Origin: Symsagittifera roscoffensis
Taxonomy: Eukaryota > Xenacoelomorpha > Acoela > Convolutidae
DNA length: 64,000 nt
Assembly: GCF_963678635.1 (NCBI RefSeq)
Contig: NC_087062.1
Coordinates: forward strand, 79,423,200-79,487,199
Reading direction: 5' to 3'
Both the position numbers and the translations under genes were made by a program. The notes under the pieces were generated by a model. It was not told the DNA's origin and ran no database searches. It saw nothing but the letters and a program-made list of their open reading frames with translations. This document shows positions 47,941 through 58,925 of this stretch, piece after piece. How positions within the stretch are numbered: position 1 is the first letter of the stretch; each line of letters starts with the position of its first letter.

Positions 47941-47948
47941 ATTTTGAC

Positions 47949-48305
47949 CCAGTAAAAAGTTCACACATTAAAAAAGTTCACACCAATAATCTTCGTTTCT
48001 TTTTGGCGCACGCTCCTTCTCCCCCTCAAGTTTGGTATTTATTTGCACCAAGGCCGCGTCAAAAGACTTCTAGGCTGGTTTGTCAAAAATGGAAGCCGTA
48101 TGAAGGTTGAGGCGATGGGTTTGAATTTCCGACGAAGGAGGTGAATTTCACTCTTTCAACCTTGCCACTCAATCCACCTATGTCTTTATCCATGTGAGCA
48201 ATTCACTTCGAATTCTCTCAATTTTTGAAACCTAAAGTTGAGTTTTTAAATTTCAATGATAAATGTGTGTTATTAGAGAGTGAAAGGTCCATTTTAACAT
48301 ATGTG
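47949..48305. other. Noncoding spacer
   Basis: Nothing supported apart from the 5' side of the possible small ORF that follows. Confidence 0.35.
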
Positions 48306-48557
48306 ATGGCGGCTCAGTGGAACAAGTGTCATTGCAGTTTTGAAGTCCAGTTAGAATTAGCGAGGCGAATAAGAAGGCGCCAAGGCGTCGTCCCATTCAA
48401 ATTGGCCAGTAGCCACTTGCACGGTACCTGGTCTTCCACAAAAGAGCCACAATTTCAGCCCCATCCACTCGGAACACAATCTCAGACTACTGAAACGACA
48501 AACCCCCATATCCACACTATACTGCCCCTGCCCTGCTGCTGTAATAATACAAAATAA
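48306..48557 (+). CDS. Possible small protein of 83 residues, unidentified
   Basis: ATG in good animal context (GTGATGG), then MAAQWNKCHCSFEVQLELA, a basic stretch ARRIRRRQG and a Thr/Pro/His-rich tail, ending NNTK and TAA inside an AATAAA hexamer. It lies in a GC-richer unique patch with a GGCGCC at 48376-48381. The frame is open upstream to 48225. There are no known domains, so it could equally be a chance ORF in less AT-rich DNA. Confidence 0.2.
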   Translation: MAAQWNKCHCSFEVQLELARRIRRRQGVVPFKLASSHLHGTWSSTKEPQFQPHPLGTQSQTTETTNPHIHTILPLPCCCNNTK

Positions 48558-49218
48558 ACACCTACCCCCCTTTTCATGGATTTTTTATTACAATTACAAC
48601 TCCTAAATCATAACAAATATTGCTATGAAAGCCTATCAATTGATTCCAAATTTATATGACGGCGCGTTGAGCTTCTCGTCACGCTAGAAAATAGCTGTTT
48701 TTATTGATGCTTTTCAATTGAAAATCATGAAGTGAATCGGAATCGCCTAGCCTAAAATGCGCGCATAAATCAGAGCCCTAAAATGGTCAGTTAAGTTTGA
48801 TTATTGTACAAAAAGGTTTATAGGTTCTTTTTAAACAAGACAGCGAGAAAGATGACTGCAAAATGGTCCATAATCTATCAAAACATCTACTTTTACAAAA
48901 TTTATGACATAATTGTTGTAACAGGAAGCTTGGTCGAAACAATAAAAACTTCAGATATATTAACAAATTATTCCACAAAAATTAAATTGTTTTCAATAGA
49001 CCATTTCAAAGCAAACTTTCTTATTCGGAAACTTTTTGTTGCCATAAACGTGCGTAATCAGCAAATCAGGTTGCAGAGAACCTCAAATCACTGAATTAAA
49101 AAAAGTTTTTCTTGAATTATCTCCACAAAATTGGCTCCTGGGTTTATTGGTTCTAATTTTTATAGCACATGGTTCAAAAGTAATACGACAGCTTGCTTCG
49201 AAAACAAATCACTATAAG
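48558..49218. other. Noncoding AT-rich DNA
   Basis: Opposed ORFs at 48787-49094 on both strands are low-complexity and not supported. Confidence 0.4.
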
Positions 49219-49443
49219 ATATCGGCTCTTTTTCCTTCCCCCCCCCCCCCCCACCTCACACGAGCTTCAATATATTAGTGTAACGAGTGGTTTTACGAGG
49301 TTGAATATGAAGACCAAATATGTTTGTCGTGGCCTTATTAATCTATATGTAAATTTTCATAACAATCGGACAATGTGGTCAACAAATTTACATGTAAAAT
49401 TTTGCAGGTGGGGGGGGGAGAGAAAAGGAAAAAGAGCCAATAT
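49219..49443. mobile_element. 225 bp foldback/MITE with G/C-run termini
   Basis: Left end ATATCGGCTCTTTTTCCTT then a C16 run; right end GGTGGGGGGGGGAGAG then AAGGAAAAAGAGCCAATAT, its inverse with one mismatch in the outer 19 bases. The interior is unrelated to the hAT MITE family. The target duplication is ambiguous. Confidence 0.75.
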
Positions 49444-49509
49444 ATCCTCTAATCAAAGAAGGACATCCCCTAATCAAAGAATCTGGCGCGAAAGAAACGC
49501 GAACGATTT

Positions 49510-50257
49510 CTAGTTTCGAATGTGGAATTTAATTTTTAGATTTCCAGCGGAAAAATTTTTTTACCGATTGATCCAGTTTTCTCTAGTTGCGTTCATTTTA
49601 TCAAAAAAGCGCCGATATTAAATTGTTCCAGATATTCAAAGAGCTTAAAAGGCGTGTTTTTTCTTTGAAATTCGAAAGTTAAGATTTTTCAATGAAGTCA
49701 GTGTTTCTTAATGTTTACTTGCGTTCATGATTCTTTTCCAATCTTCGATTGGCTCTGTTTGCCTTACCTGAAATCTGCGCTGTTGTATTTTGTTAATTCG
49801 TAATTTGAACCACTCTAAAAAATTTCCAATTTTTTTTCTAGTGTCGTGAAGAACGAGTCTGAAATGTTGGAGTTTTTTGTCCTACTTCGAGCGAATAAAT
49901 AAGCTTGCAATAGCTTAATTTAATGGCTTAAAAGCCTACAATAGCTGAATTTAAGCCGTAACAAATTAATTTTGCTCGAGAAAAGTTAATTTTTTTTCAG
50001 TATTTTAGCGCTTTTTTGGAATCAAAATCTTCAAAAGTTCAGAAAACTGCTAAAAACTGAACAAACTTTGAAAGTTTTTATGTTTATTTTTTTGTTTTTC
50101 TAGTCATTTTTCTACAAAAATTGTTTTCCAATTTGCATATTTTACTAAAACTGTCGAAAATGCTCAAGCTCTAGTTAAAATCAATTTATCACACCACGAT
50201 GAAAACACTACCCTAATTTTATTTTGAAAAAAAAATTTTGTATTTTTTAGGACGGTG
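49510..50257. repeat. Decayed repeat field, left part
   Basis: Sequence at 49510-49790 recurs diverged at 51800-52110: a TTTAGATTTCC-AGCG block, ATCCAGTT-CTC, then TTGCGTTCAT and a TGCCTTACCTG/TGCTTTCTTG block. No gene seen. Confidence 0.5.
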
Positions 50258-50515
50258 GTCGGAACATTCTGCGCTACTTGCACAGTAACCGGCTATCCTT
50301 GTTTTGTTTTTCTTTTTTTTTTCAATTTGTTTTGTGTTTTCGACGCAAAATCAGATACCACAAATAGTTATCGGATAGGGTCGAATGATATATCCTATTA
50401 AAGCCCTGTAAGACGTGATTCGAATGACATTAAAAAATTTCCCTAGAGTCGAGAAAAAACGGTATGAAATTTTTGATTTCTCGTCTATTTTTAAGCAAGT
50501 AAAGCAATCAGGTAA
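50258..50515 (+). repeat. Composite dispersed repeat, full copy
   Basis: GTGGTCGGAACATTCTGCGC, TACTTGCACAGTAACCGGCT, ATCCTTG, GACGCAAAATCAGATACCAC, AAATAGTTATCGG, GATATATCC, AAAGCCCTG, GTGATTCGAATGACATT, CGAGAAAAAAC, then AAGCAAGTAAAGCAATCAGG. Collinear with 35763-36075. Confidence 0.7.
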
Positions 50516-51059
50516 CATTTGTTATATATATGAAAATTAGCAATTTAAGATAAAAAAACTTGATTTACAAAAAAAAACAATTTTTGTAAGCTTCATTTAG
50601 CTCTTGTCTGGCAAAAAAAGTTTCAAAGTATTTAACAGTTTAGTGCAAAAAATTGAAAAAAAAATTTGAAGAAAAACTTCAGACTGCATTTCTAATCTAA
50701 TTAATCCTCAGCTAAAAAAATACTTTTTTTAAGCTTACTACCCAATTCAATCAACAACTATTAAATAATACCTTTCATACTCAAAGGAAATTTGATGATT
50801 TACTAAAAAATGATTTACCAATGGTTTATGTGTTTCAGAAAAGACTCAATTGTTTGCCAGAGACTTGAATTTATTCAAACTAGATCTGTCGAAACTGAAA
50901 TTGAACATCTATACTTGCAGCGCTTATGAGAGTCGGGATAACCTTAAATTTCTAAGTGGCCGCTCAATCTGGTCCTCAACACAATTTAAACTATCAAACT
51001 TGTAACAGTCCATGAACATAGTTCTGACTCTTATACAAGATTTGGTGGCTTTTTTTTCA
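50516..51059. other. Noncoding AT-rich DNA
   Basis: Between two copies of the composite repeat; no gene supported. Confidence 0.35.
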
Positions 51060-51275
51060 TTTTTTGATCCGACAATTTTTCTTATTATTTTTTTTGTTTT
51101 TGCGCAAAATTAGCTACCAAAAACAATCATCGCAGAGAGTGGAATGATATATAACACTAAAGCCTGTTCAGTCATGATTCAAACGACATTGATTAATTTT
51201 GAAAACGTTTTCCCAGTGTTAAGAAAAACTGCTATGAAATTTTAGATTTTTCGTCTAATTTCGAGCGAGTGAAGC
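51060..51275 (+). repeat. Composite dispersed repeat, right module
   Basis: TTTTTGCGCAAAATTAGCTA, CCAAAAACAATCATCGC, GAATGATATATAAC, AAAGCC, CATGATTCAAACGACATTGA and TCGAGCGAGTGAAGCA. A left module follows separately at 51582-51640 (GGTCGAAACATTGTGAGCTA, TTGCACAATACCCGGATATC). Confidence 0.65.
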
Positions 51276-53780
51276 ACGATTATTTATGCTTCATTTAGGC
51301 CGTTTACAATAACTTAATTATGCTTAATTTTAACTGTACTTGAGTAAAATAGTTTTTCAAGATTTTTAATGCCATTTTTAGAATCAAAATCTATAAAAAT
51401 CAAAACATTTTCTGCAATTTCGATTTGTTTTCTAGTCATTTTTCTTCAAAAAGTGTTGTCCCACTGCCTGTTTTTCTATGACTGTCGAATATGCCTAATG
51501 TATATTTTTACGTCAGATTCTTTATCATACCACGCAGAAAAAACTTTAAAAAATGGAACAAAATTTTAACAATTTTTGAAAACTATGGTCGAAACATTGT
51601 GAGCTACTTGCACAATACCCGGATATCCTTTCTTTATTCAGAAAAATTCTTATATTGCACCTATAAATAGCTTTCACCCTTATAAATGCTCTTAGTTATG
51701 TTTGCAGTTCTTGAATTCAATTCGATTTCACTTGCAAGAAGGAGGCAAAATGCACTCTCCAATTATGAAAGCTGATATGACGCAAAAAAACGTGATCGAT
51801 TTGTTTCGAAAATGGAATTTAGATTTTAGATTTCCGAGCGAAATAAAAAAATTTCCTAAAAATCCAGTTCTCTTAAAATGAGTTACTTTTTTCTAACAGA
51901 ACGATTCATAATATGTTTGTGGAAATCAAAAAATTTTCAGGCCGTATATGTTTTTTGTAAGTAAACCAAAAGTTCAAGCTTTTCAAGAAAAAAAAACAGG
52001 TCAGTTTTTTTCTGTTTGCTTGCGTTCATTGAACTGTTTGCGTTCACTGTTCCAATTGTCAGTTAGCTATGCTTTCTTGTGCCCGCGTTCTTGCAAGATT
52101 TCAGAAACAATTTGCGGTGAATAATGAAACACTCCACAAAAAAGTTTAAATTAAAACTTAAACAACTTAGAAAATTTCCTAAGACTACAATAATCAAAAA
52201 TTAATTTTTTAAATTTTATTGTAAAATTATCGCTGCCAATTAAAACTTGAACAAAGCTTCAAAAACTAAACTTTTCCTATGCTTAAAATAAAAATAATTT
52301 TTCGCATTACTTGCTCGAAATTAGACCATAAATATGAAAACTCATGCCAATTTTGCTCTACTATTTTTTTTGAAAATATGACTGAAAAAACTTCAAGGTG
52401 ATATATCACTCGACCAATGAATTTTTTATGACACTTGATTTTGCGACAAAAAAACTAAAATATCCACAGACAAGTGAAACAATATGTCAAGAGGATTACA
52501 CAGCTGAAGTTACGCTATTGTCCAATCAGTAGAAATTCAGCTGTAAAACTCAAAAAATAAAATCTTAAAGCTGTGTTGCGTTACTACTGCAACTAAAGTG
52601 CTGATTTAAACTATTGAAAGAAAAATCTTTACAGGTTTCATGCATTATCAAATTTTTCACTAATTTTTCTCAAATTGGGTGAATTTTTAACTAAAAATTA
52701 CATGAAAGACTGAGTGAAAAACTCATCAGGTTAAAAAGTAGCTCGATCAATTCCACGTCTTTTTTGTCTAAAGGCAAGCCAATTTGACACTAACGCATTT
52801 AGTTATTCCAATTTAGTTCGTTTTGATAACTCAAATCAGCTTTGTATGGTGCTGATTTAAATAAAACCGACACCACGAAAAACATTTGAAATTAGGTTAA
52901 GATTCGACAAAAAGTACTCAGTACAAAAAATGCTTAAAATTTCACCAGAACTATTATGGTTTAGATTTTTCTCCAAAATTTTTAACAAAAAATTTGACCG
53001 TAAAAATTGATGCTTTAGGTTTTTTTAATTGATCATAAAGTACGCTGAAACTACCAAGTTAATTGATGAAAAATTTATATAAAAAAAGCCTCTTACACAG
53101 CCCAAACAAAGTACTGAAATAGTTAAATCTCCAAAAAGTTGCGCAAATTGTTTAAAATTTGTTCTCATGCGAAGATTTTGGGGTTTATATTGTAAGAGTG
53201 GGCTTTTTTTGCTATCAACCAAGAATATATTCTCTTAAACAGAGTTTTGGAGATATAAGACTGTTGGGTTGTGAAGGAGGCTTCTTTTGGTATAAATTTC
53301 TCATCAGTTTACTTGATAGCTTCAGCGTATGACCCATTTTTGGGGTGAAAATTTGTTTGAGAATTCGGGAGAAATAATGCACCAAATTAATTTGGGGTAA
53401 ACTCTAAGCAACTTTTGTTCTGTTCACTTTTTGTCTAATCTGAACCCAATTCGAGCGGTTTTGTCCGGATAATTCAAATCAGCACTGTAAGATACTACCG
53501 TCACATTAAAAATATAGTCAAGGGGCATATTTAAGGTCAGTCATTTTGAAAATTTCGTGCTCAAAAACCCAAATTAAACATACATATAAAGCAAACCTTT
53601 AATCACTGCAGGTGATTTAATTTAAAAAAAAGCCGTTTTTGAGCAGTTAGAGCTATCAGTTTTTTGGTACCTTCCCCTTCGGAACTCTGTTTTCATCATA
53701 GTTTGTTTTAATTTAATTCAATTCAAGAAAAACGCTTTTCAGCACTCATTATATTCTGTATAATAATTATTTTTCATTAT
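51276..53780. repeat. Decayed repeat field, right part
   Basis: Contains a left module of the composite repeat (51582-51640), the diverged parallel of 49.5-49.8 kb (51800-52110), and a minus-strand right module at 52310-52455 (on the minus strand GCAAAATCAAGTGTCATAAA, GATATATCACCTTG, then TTCGAGCAAGTAATGCG). From 52.5 kb on I see no gene and no clear repeat. Confidence 0.5.
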
Positions 53781-53867
53781 CAGTCATCTCGTAGAGTGAA
53801 AAAATTTGACTGAAACAGCTAGCAATTTTGTTTCGTAAAACAAACAGTTTCCTGATGAAAAAAAACT

Positions 53868-54060
53868 TGACCGGTCATCAAAGGGGGAGGGGTGTTCGGG
53901 GGACTGAGCAGGGGAAGGCGGAGTGAAAAGTCCCACGTGTGATATGGCAGGCAATTTCACAGGCTCCAAATTGATATTGATGTTGAAAATGTTGATTTAT
54001 GTGGCAAACTGATTGAAGATAGTGCCCGAGGTATTGTTGTTGGCGGGAATTTTCTGTCAT
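53868..54060 (-). CDS. Possible first coding exon, unidentified
   Basis: The minus-strand ATG at 54058-54060 has a favourable context (ACAAAATGA) and follows GC-richer, CpG-bearing DNA at 54080-54140. One frame gives MTENSRQQQYLGHYLQ and a Gln/His-rich stretch. A second frame over 53868-53970 gives a Ser/Pro-rich peptide (LPAISHVGLFTPPSPAQSP, EHPSPFDDRS), typical of disordered regulatory-protein segments. Only one can be right, or an unseen intron switches between them. No downstream exon was found within the window on that strand, so confidence is low. Confidence 0.22.
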
Positions 54061-55459
54061 TTTGTCTTAAATCTTAATCAAACTTTCAATCGAATCGACA
54101 CCTGAGCCGAGCAGAGACTGCGCGCTCCATCGCCCCATCTCCGCCCAACAGTCAACAAAAACAATAAACAATAAACAAAGACACATGCACTCCATTCAAC
54201 ACTCACCCATTCCCAATTAGCCGAAAAAAATCACCAAGCGATCAGAGGATCCTAGCGCTCAATTCTCGCAACTCATGAATTACAGATCTCGGGTTTACTT
54301 GACGGCGAAATTTAAAGAGATTCTTGTTATGCTAGTTTGCCTGTCGGTCTGTTGGTGTGTTGAGGTAGGGTCCATTTTTGTCACTTATGTTGTAAACTGG
54401 TCACCATTTTCAATTTACAGGTAATGGAAACGGACACAGAGCGCAAATTTGACCCAGCTGATTAAAATTTACGGCTTTGACATCAAAATAGAAAACTGAA
54501 ATTGAACAAGTTTACGTCAGCCTGTTGAAATGATGCAATTATAAACTCCCCTCAGAAACAAAAAAAATCAAAAATTTTGCTTAAATTCGCAACTTTGTCT
54601 CTTAGGCCGAAATTTGTTTGCCATTTTTTGGAGTGTTATAAAAATTAACTTAAGTTTTTTGTGTTAGTGCACAGATATATTTTCCCCTCGTTAAAACTTT
54701 TATGATTTGATGGTGATAGTTACATTTGATTAAAGTTGAGTGTGTTCAATCTATCTAGCTTTAAGTCTAGAGTGTGTTCATAAAGCATTAGCAATTTAGG
54801 GCAAGGTTGAACTTTGCTTGTAGATGTATTTCAAAAGTAGAGTTGAGGCGATAGAATGGGAGAGGAGAAGAGAGAAAAGCAATAAAAGAAGTTCCGGCTC
54901 TTATTGTTCTGATAGGATATAAATCTTTCACTTAAGCTGTTGCACAGATAGGCCTCTTGTTCCGATGGGTGGCGGGGAGTTTGTGGGCCATTTGGAGAGG
55001 AATTATCGATCTAAGTGGCGCAAAAGCGATTAGACGAGGGTCGAAAACAAAAAGCTGGAAAAGCTATTAGCTGCTTCAAAAAACACATTAGTGTCACTTT
55101 CATACCCTCACTATGAAAAATCACAAGTTCACAATCTATCTTTACAGCAATCACAAAAAAGCTATCGGCAAGTCACTTTTTCAGAGGAAGTTATCAAAGT
55201 AGCAGTTCCGGATCGATTTTGGATGCTCAGCTGGAGACTCAAAGTGCATCTATCGTGAAGCTTCCTTGCATCCCACTTTGCAAATGAGTATCACTTCTGA
55301 AAAGGATGTCCTATTTATGAATGGGATATCTGGTTATAATGGGATGCCTAGTTGTATTTGAGAATAAAGAGTGGGTTCAATGGTTTTAATTGCTCTCAAT
55401 CTGGTCTAACGGAAGACTACCCGCATAACAATTTAATTGGTTAGATTGCTACCAAGTGT
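54061..55459. other. Noncoding DNA with GC-richer patches
   Basis: Patches at 54080-54180 and 54900-55070 are GC-richer and unique. The first could be the promoter or 5' UTR of the possible exon at 53.9-54.06 kb. Nothing else supported. Confidence 0.3.
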
Positions 55460-55852
55460 ATGTGTGCGAGTGAACTTCCGAACTTTTTGATTTGGACATC
55501 AAAATCAAAGTGCAAATTAAATTAGCCACGGTTCAATTGAATCTGTTGGAGCCAGAGTTGCTTGAACCTGGCCGCAATATAATCAAGCGGTACTGGTTTC
55601 CTGTAACAAAGCGAAAATTTATAATTTCCAGAAATGTTTCAATATTAAAAGCAAAACTCATGCACAGAGGCAGCGCGAAGGGAAACAACACAAGTGAAGC
55701 ATATCAATACAATACAGCCGACACAAAAGCAGACAGAAGTTGCTAAGTATAAAGAAACCGTAAAGAAAATCAAAAAACTAGATCTACCAAATTTTGAGAA
55801 TATGTTTCTCGATTTGTCTTGTATAATTTTGATTTTGAGATGAACATGCCGA
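55460..55852 (+). pseudogene. Coding-like remnant, unidentified, frame-broken
   Basis: Frame one is open from about 55492 to a TAA at 55744-55746 and contains LNLLEPELLEPGRNIIKRYW and FPVTKRKFIISRNVSILKAK. Frame two then reads EAARRETTQVKHINTIQP and EVAKYKETVKKIKKLDLPNF, ending MFLDL and, nine residues on, TGA at 55840-55842. The second peptide is strongly helical and Lys-rich, like parts of the remnants at 6-9 kb, but I cannot show homology by eye. Both frames overlap for about 90 bases, as after a small frameshift. Confidence 0.3.
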
Positions 55853-55856
55853 AAAA

Positions 55857-55922
55857 AATATTATTATGTTAAACAAGGATAGCGGGTGGCTGTGCAACTA
55901 GTAGAGAATGTTCCGACCACAA
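55857..55922 (-). repeat. Composite dispersed repeat, left module, minus orientation
   Basis: On the minus strand it reads GTGGTCGGAACATTCTCTAC, TAGTTGCACAGCCACCCGCT, ATCCTTG, matching the left module at 50258. Confidence 0.65.
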
Positions 55923-56690
55923 TAAATAAAAAAAATTTAAAAGTTTTCTAAACTTTGTTCCAACTCTCTTGCACAATTTTTAAAACTTTTTTTGGAAATT
56001 TTTTTTCTCCCTGAAAGCTCTTCATATTTCTTCCCATCATGTTCTGAAAAACAAAACGTAAAATTTTTCAGGCGTTTTTTTTTCAAATTTGTGTTATTTT
56101 GGGCTCGGTGTGATGAAATGATATAATGAAAAACTAAAAAATAGGCATATTTGACAGTCACAGTAAAACAGGCGAATCGGGCAACAATTTTTATCAAAAA
56201 AATGATTAAAAAACAAATACAAAAAATATCCAATAATTTTTTTTCATTTTCGTTTTGCAGAAATTTTTGAAAATTTTGAAATTTTCAGTACAAAAATTAC
56301 ACTAAAACACTTCAAAACTTATTTTTACTGGAAAATAAACAAGAGTTTTATGCCTTATCTTTCCATAATAACCTGCTCAATTGACACTGCTCGCTCGGCA
56401 CTGGAACAATTTCTTAAAAATTTTTTAATGCAGTTCAAAACAAGACTGAAAAAACTTTAATGAGCTATATCAATCAAACCATTTTGACGATTAATTTTGG
56501 TACCTGTTTTTGCCTGGAAAACAAAAAAAAACACTATAAAAACAAGAATACAAATTTCCTCCCCATCTTCAATCAATGGTTGGAATAATAAGGAGTGTAA
56601 CAAAACTTTGGAAGATCTGAAAAAGCCATCTATATTTGAGCTAAAAAATTGTCAAAAACTCAAGATTTCAAAAAAAATTCAAAACCCTTT
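55923..56690. other. AT-rich DNA with a repeat fragment
   Basis: A minus-strand right-module fragment of the composite repeat lies at about 56425-56520. ORFs here (55937-56233 minus, 56497-56775 plus) are Lys/Asn/Ile-rich products of composition and are not supported. Confidence 0.4.
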
Positions 56691-56694
56691 CTCA

Positions 56695-57200
56695 AAACAC
56701 ACGCCTAAAAACGTTTTCTCGATCATCAAAAGATGCATTATGAAGACTAAACCGATATTACATAAATTAAAATAATTAAGAAAAAAATTTAAGAAAACAA
56801 ATTTTAGGTTGCAAGTTGAAACAAATTTCGAATGTCGGTCAATTAAAATGCAGACATGCTCGAGCTATGTTAGTTTGGGACAAAAGGAGACTCAGAAAAA
56901 TTTGATGATAAATAAAATGAATAGTTGATTTTGCTAGAAAAGCTTTTGACCCGAAAAAAAACGGGTAAAAGTTTTCTTGACACAGTCTTTATACTTCATT
57001 TTAAATCTGCTTAGAACCAAAGAAAATATTGAATAACTTTTTTAATAAGACAAACCTAAGCTTGCGTTTTTTGATTCTTTTAGTGATTCCAAAAATACAT
57101 CAACTTTCCAAAACGCAATTTTTGAAACCGCAGATTTTTTTGCGCTAGCTTTCCTTTTGTTATTGATACCCTATTTTGTCAAATTGCCAAAACTAAAAAA
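56695..57200. repeat. Segmental duplication, copy A
   Basis: Collinear with 59225-59750 at an offset of about 2.53-2.55 kb. Shared blocks are AAAACACAC, ACCGATATTACATA, ACAAATTTCGAAT, TTAAAATGCAGAC, TTTGGGACAAAAG, TTGCGTTTTTT and TTTGCGCTA. Divergence is considerable. Confidence 0.65.
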
Positions 57201-58480
57201 AAAAACGAAACTTGAGAGTATCAAAAAATCAGGCGACATCAAGTTTTTTTCAGGATTCAGGAAAAACTAACAGCAGAAACAGAAATTTTTTTTTTTACCG
57301 TAAATTGAAACCATTACAAGCAAATTGGAAGAAAAATTATATTTCGATCACTTTAAAGTGAATTCAACAAACAAAAACTGGCAAGAATTATTTTCTTACG
57401 CAGTATCGCCAAAAAAGATTAAATGGGTTTTAGGAATGGTTTTTCAACAAAATAGATTGTCGAATTTTGACAACTGTTTCATGGTTTGAAATTATCGTCT
57501 TTCTAATTATTCGGAGAAAATAATAACTACCGAGGCTTCATTTTCAACAAAGAACCAACAATTAAACTTTTTTCTCAAAACTGTTACGTCTTATATTAGA
57601 AATTTAGGATTTAGCAACTTAAATTTCAGTTTTCCCAAAAACTGACTAAATAAAAAAAAATAGTTCCGTTTGGAGCACAAAATTGCATGGAATTATGTGA
57701 TCAGATTTTGAAACATTTTTGAAACATTTTTGTTTCTTCTGAAACATTTTTGGTGACATTTTTTTTGTTTTATAATAACCACCGAGGCTTATAATAACTA
57801 CCAAAAATCTGTTGAAAGACTCTCAAATTACAAGCTTAAAAAACTTTCAAAATGTAAACAACTTAACCAAAGCAATTTAAGTTTCAGGTGTTTTTCTGAA
57901 AAACCCTAGAAAAGAGAAGTAATCATTTTCAAAAATCTCATTGGAAGAAAGCTATGAAGCACTACAAATTTTTTAAAAATTGTAATATTGATGAAACATG
58001 CTGTACAGATAATCAACAATATGCATCATATTGAACAATAATATTTGAACAACAAACATGCATCAGAAAAAACTCTATTTAGAGAACAATAACATCTAAA
58101 TTTTTCTTTAAGGGTTTTTTGCATAGATTGTGCTATTTGATTTTGGAAAAATTATCCATTTTTTAGCAAAAAACTCTTAGTGTATATAAAACTTACAATT
58201 ATTTTTAGTCCGAGAAAAAAAAAAGCTTTGCAACTCCTGCGGTTCATCACAAACATAACATAGCAAGCTATCAGAGAGAAAAAAAATAAGTTTCAACAGA
58301 ACGAAACAAATAAATACACGAACAATAAAAACTGAAACAAAAAAGCCTCCACCAAAATTTTTTAAAGTTTATTAACGATTGCATTTCAATTTTAAAAAGC
58401 ATCTTTTCAATTTCAAATAGGAGCGTAGAGAGCATGCGTCTTTCAACTTAGAAAGAAGCCTGCTCAGCAGGAAACAAAAT
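57201..58480. other. AT-rich DNA unique to copy A of the duplication
   Basis: About 1.2 kb present between the duplicated blocks here but missing between their partners at 59.75-59.8 kb. It is either an insertion in A or a deletion in B. Includes a threefold GAAACATTTTT motif at 57708-57755. No gene supported. Confidence 0.45.
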
Positions 58481-58484
58481 TTTT

Positions 58485-58925
58485 GTCACAAATGTATGCG
58501 CCAGAAAGCTTCGAACCTTGAGTTTTTCCATTGCCTCAACCCGAGGACAAACGCATAAAAGTCTATCTTTAACCTACAAATGACAAAATATAAAGCGCTT
58601 TTGCCGACAACGCATTGGCTGCAACTTTTATTACAGAAGCGAAGCTACGCTCTCGATCTGCAAACTAAATAAAATGAGTCTCACACACTAACCACTCAGC
58701 AACGGACGCTTACAAAATCACAAACACTAGCCGCATATAACGCAGGGAACCGATGCTATGAAATCTCCAGCGCAAAATACCGTGATTAATAGCAAAAATG
58801 CCATCAAATAAGTGTACACTTTTATTTAATACTTTAAATTGCAAGTTAGCTTAGAAAACAAAGAAGGTTTGTATAAATACACTAACGCTCGCAAGCTCGC
58901 GAGTGTAAAGACAAGCAAACGTTTT
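58485..58925. repeat. Duplicated block A2 with a tRNA-like segment
   Basis: Parallels 59795-60490. Shared blocks are ATGCGC-AGAAAGCTT-GAAC, CCTACAAATGACAAAATATAA, TCGGCTGCAACT-type words, GAAGCT-CGCT, the tRNA-like piece, GATGCTATG-AAT-TCC, and ACACTTTTATTT with GAAGGTT. The tRNA-like part is listed separately. Confidence 0.65.
58647..58710 (-). repeat. tRNA-derived SINE head, copy 1
   Basis: On the minus strand, GCGTCCGTTGCTGAGTGG matches a Pol III A box, followed by GTGTGTGAGACTC and a degraded B box region (GTTTGCAGATCGAGAGC). It does not fold as an intact tRNA. Related to copies at 60061-60128 and 60238-60310. Confidence 0.6.

Noticed and set aside
47718-48110. 130-codon plus-strand ORF
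   Set aside because: It begins inside the hAT MITE and runs out through its end; its peptide mirrors the C run and repeat, with no transposase motif.
56497-56775. 92-codon Lys/Asn/Ile-rich plus-strand ORF
   Set aside because: Composition follows the A-rich DNA, it overlaps a repeat fragment and lacks splice context.
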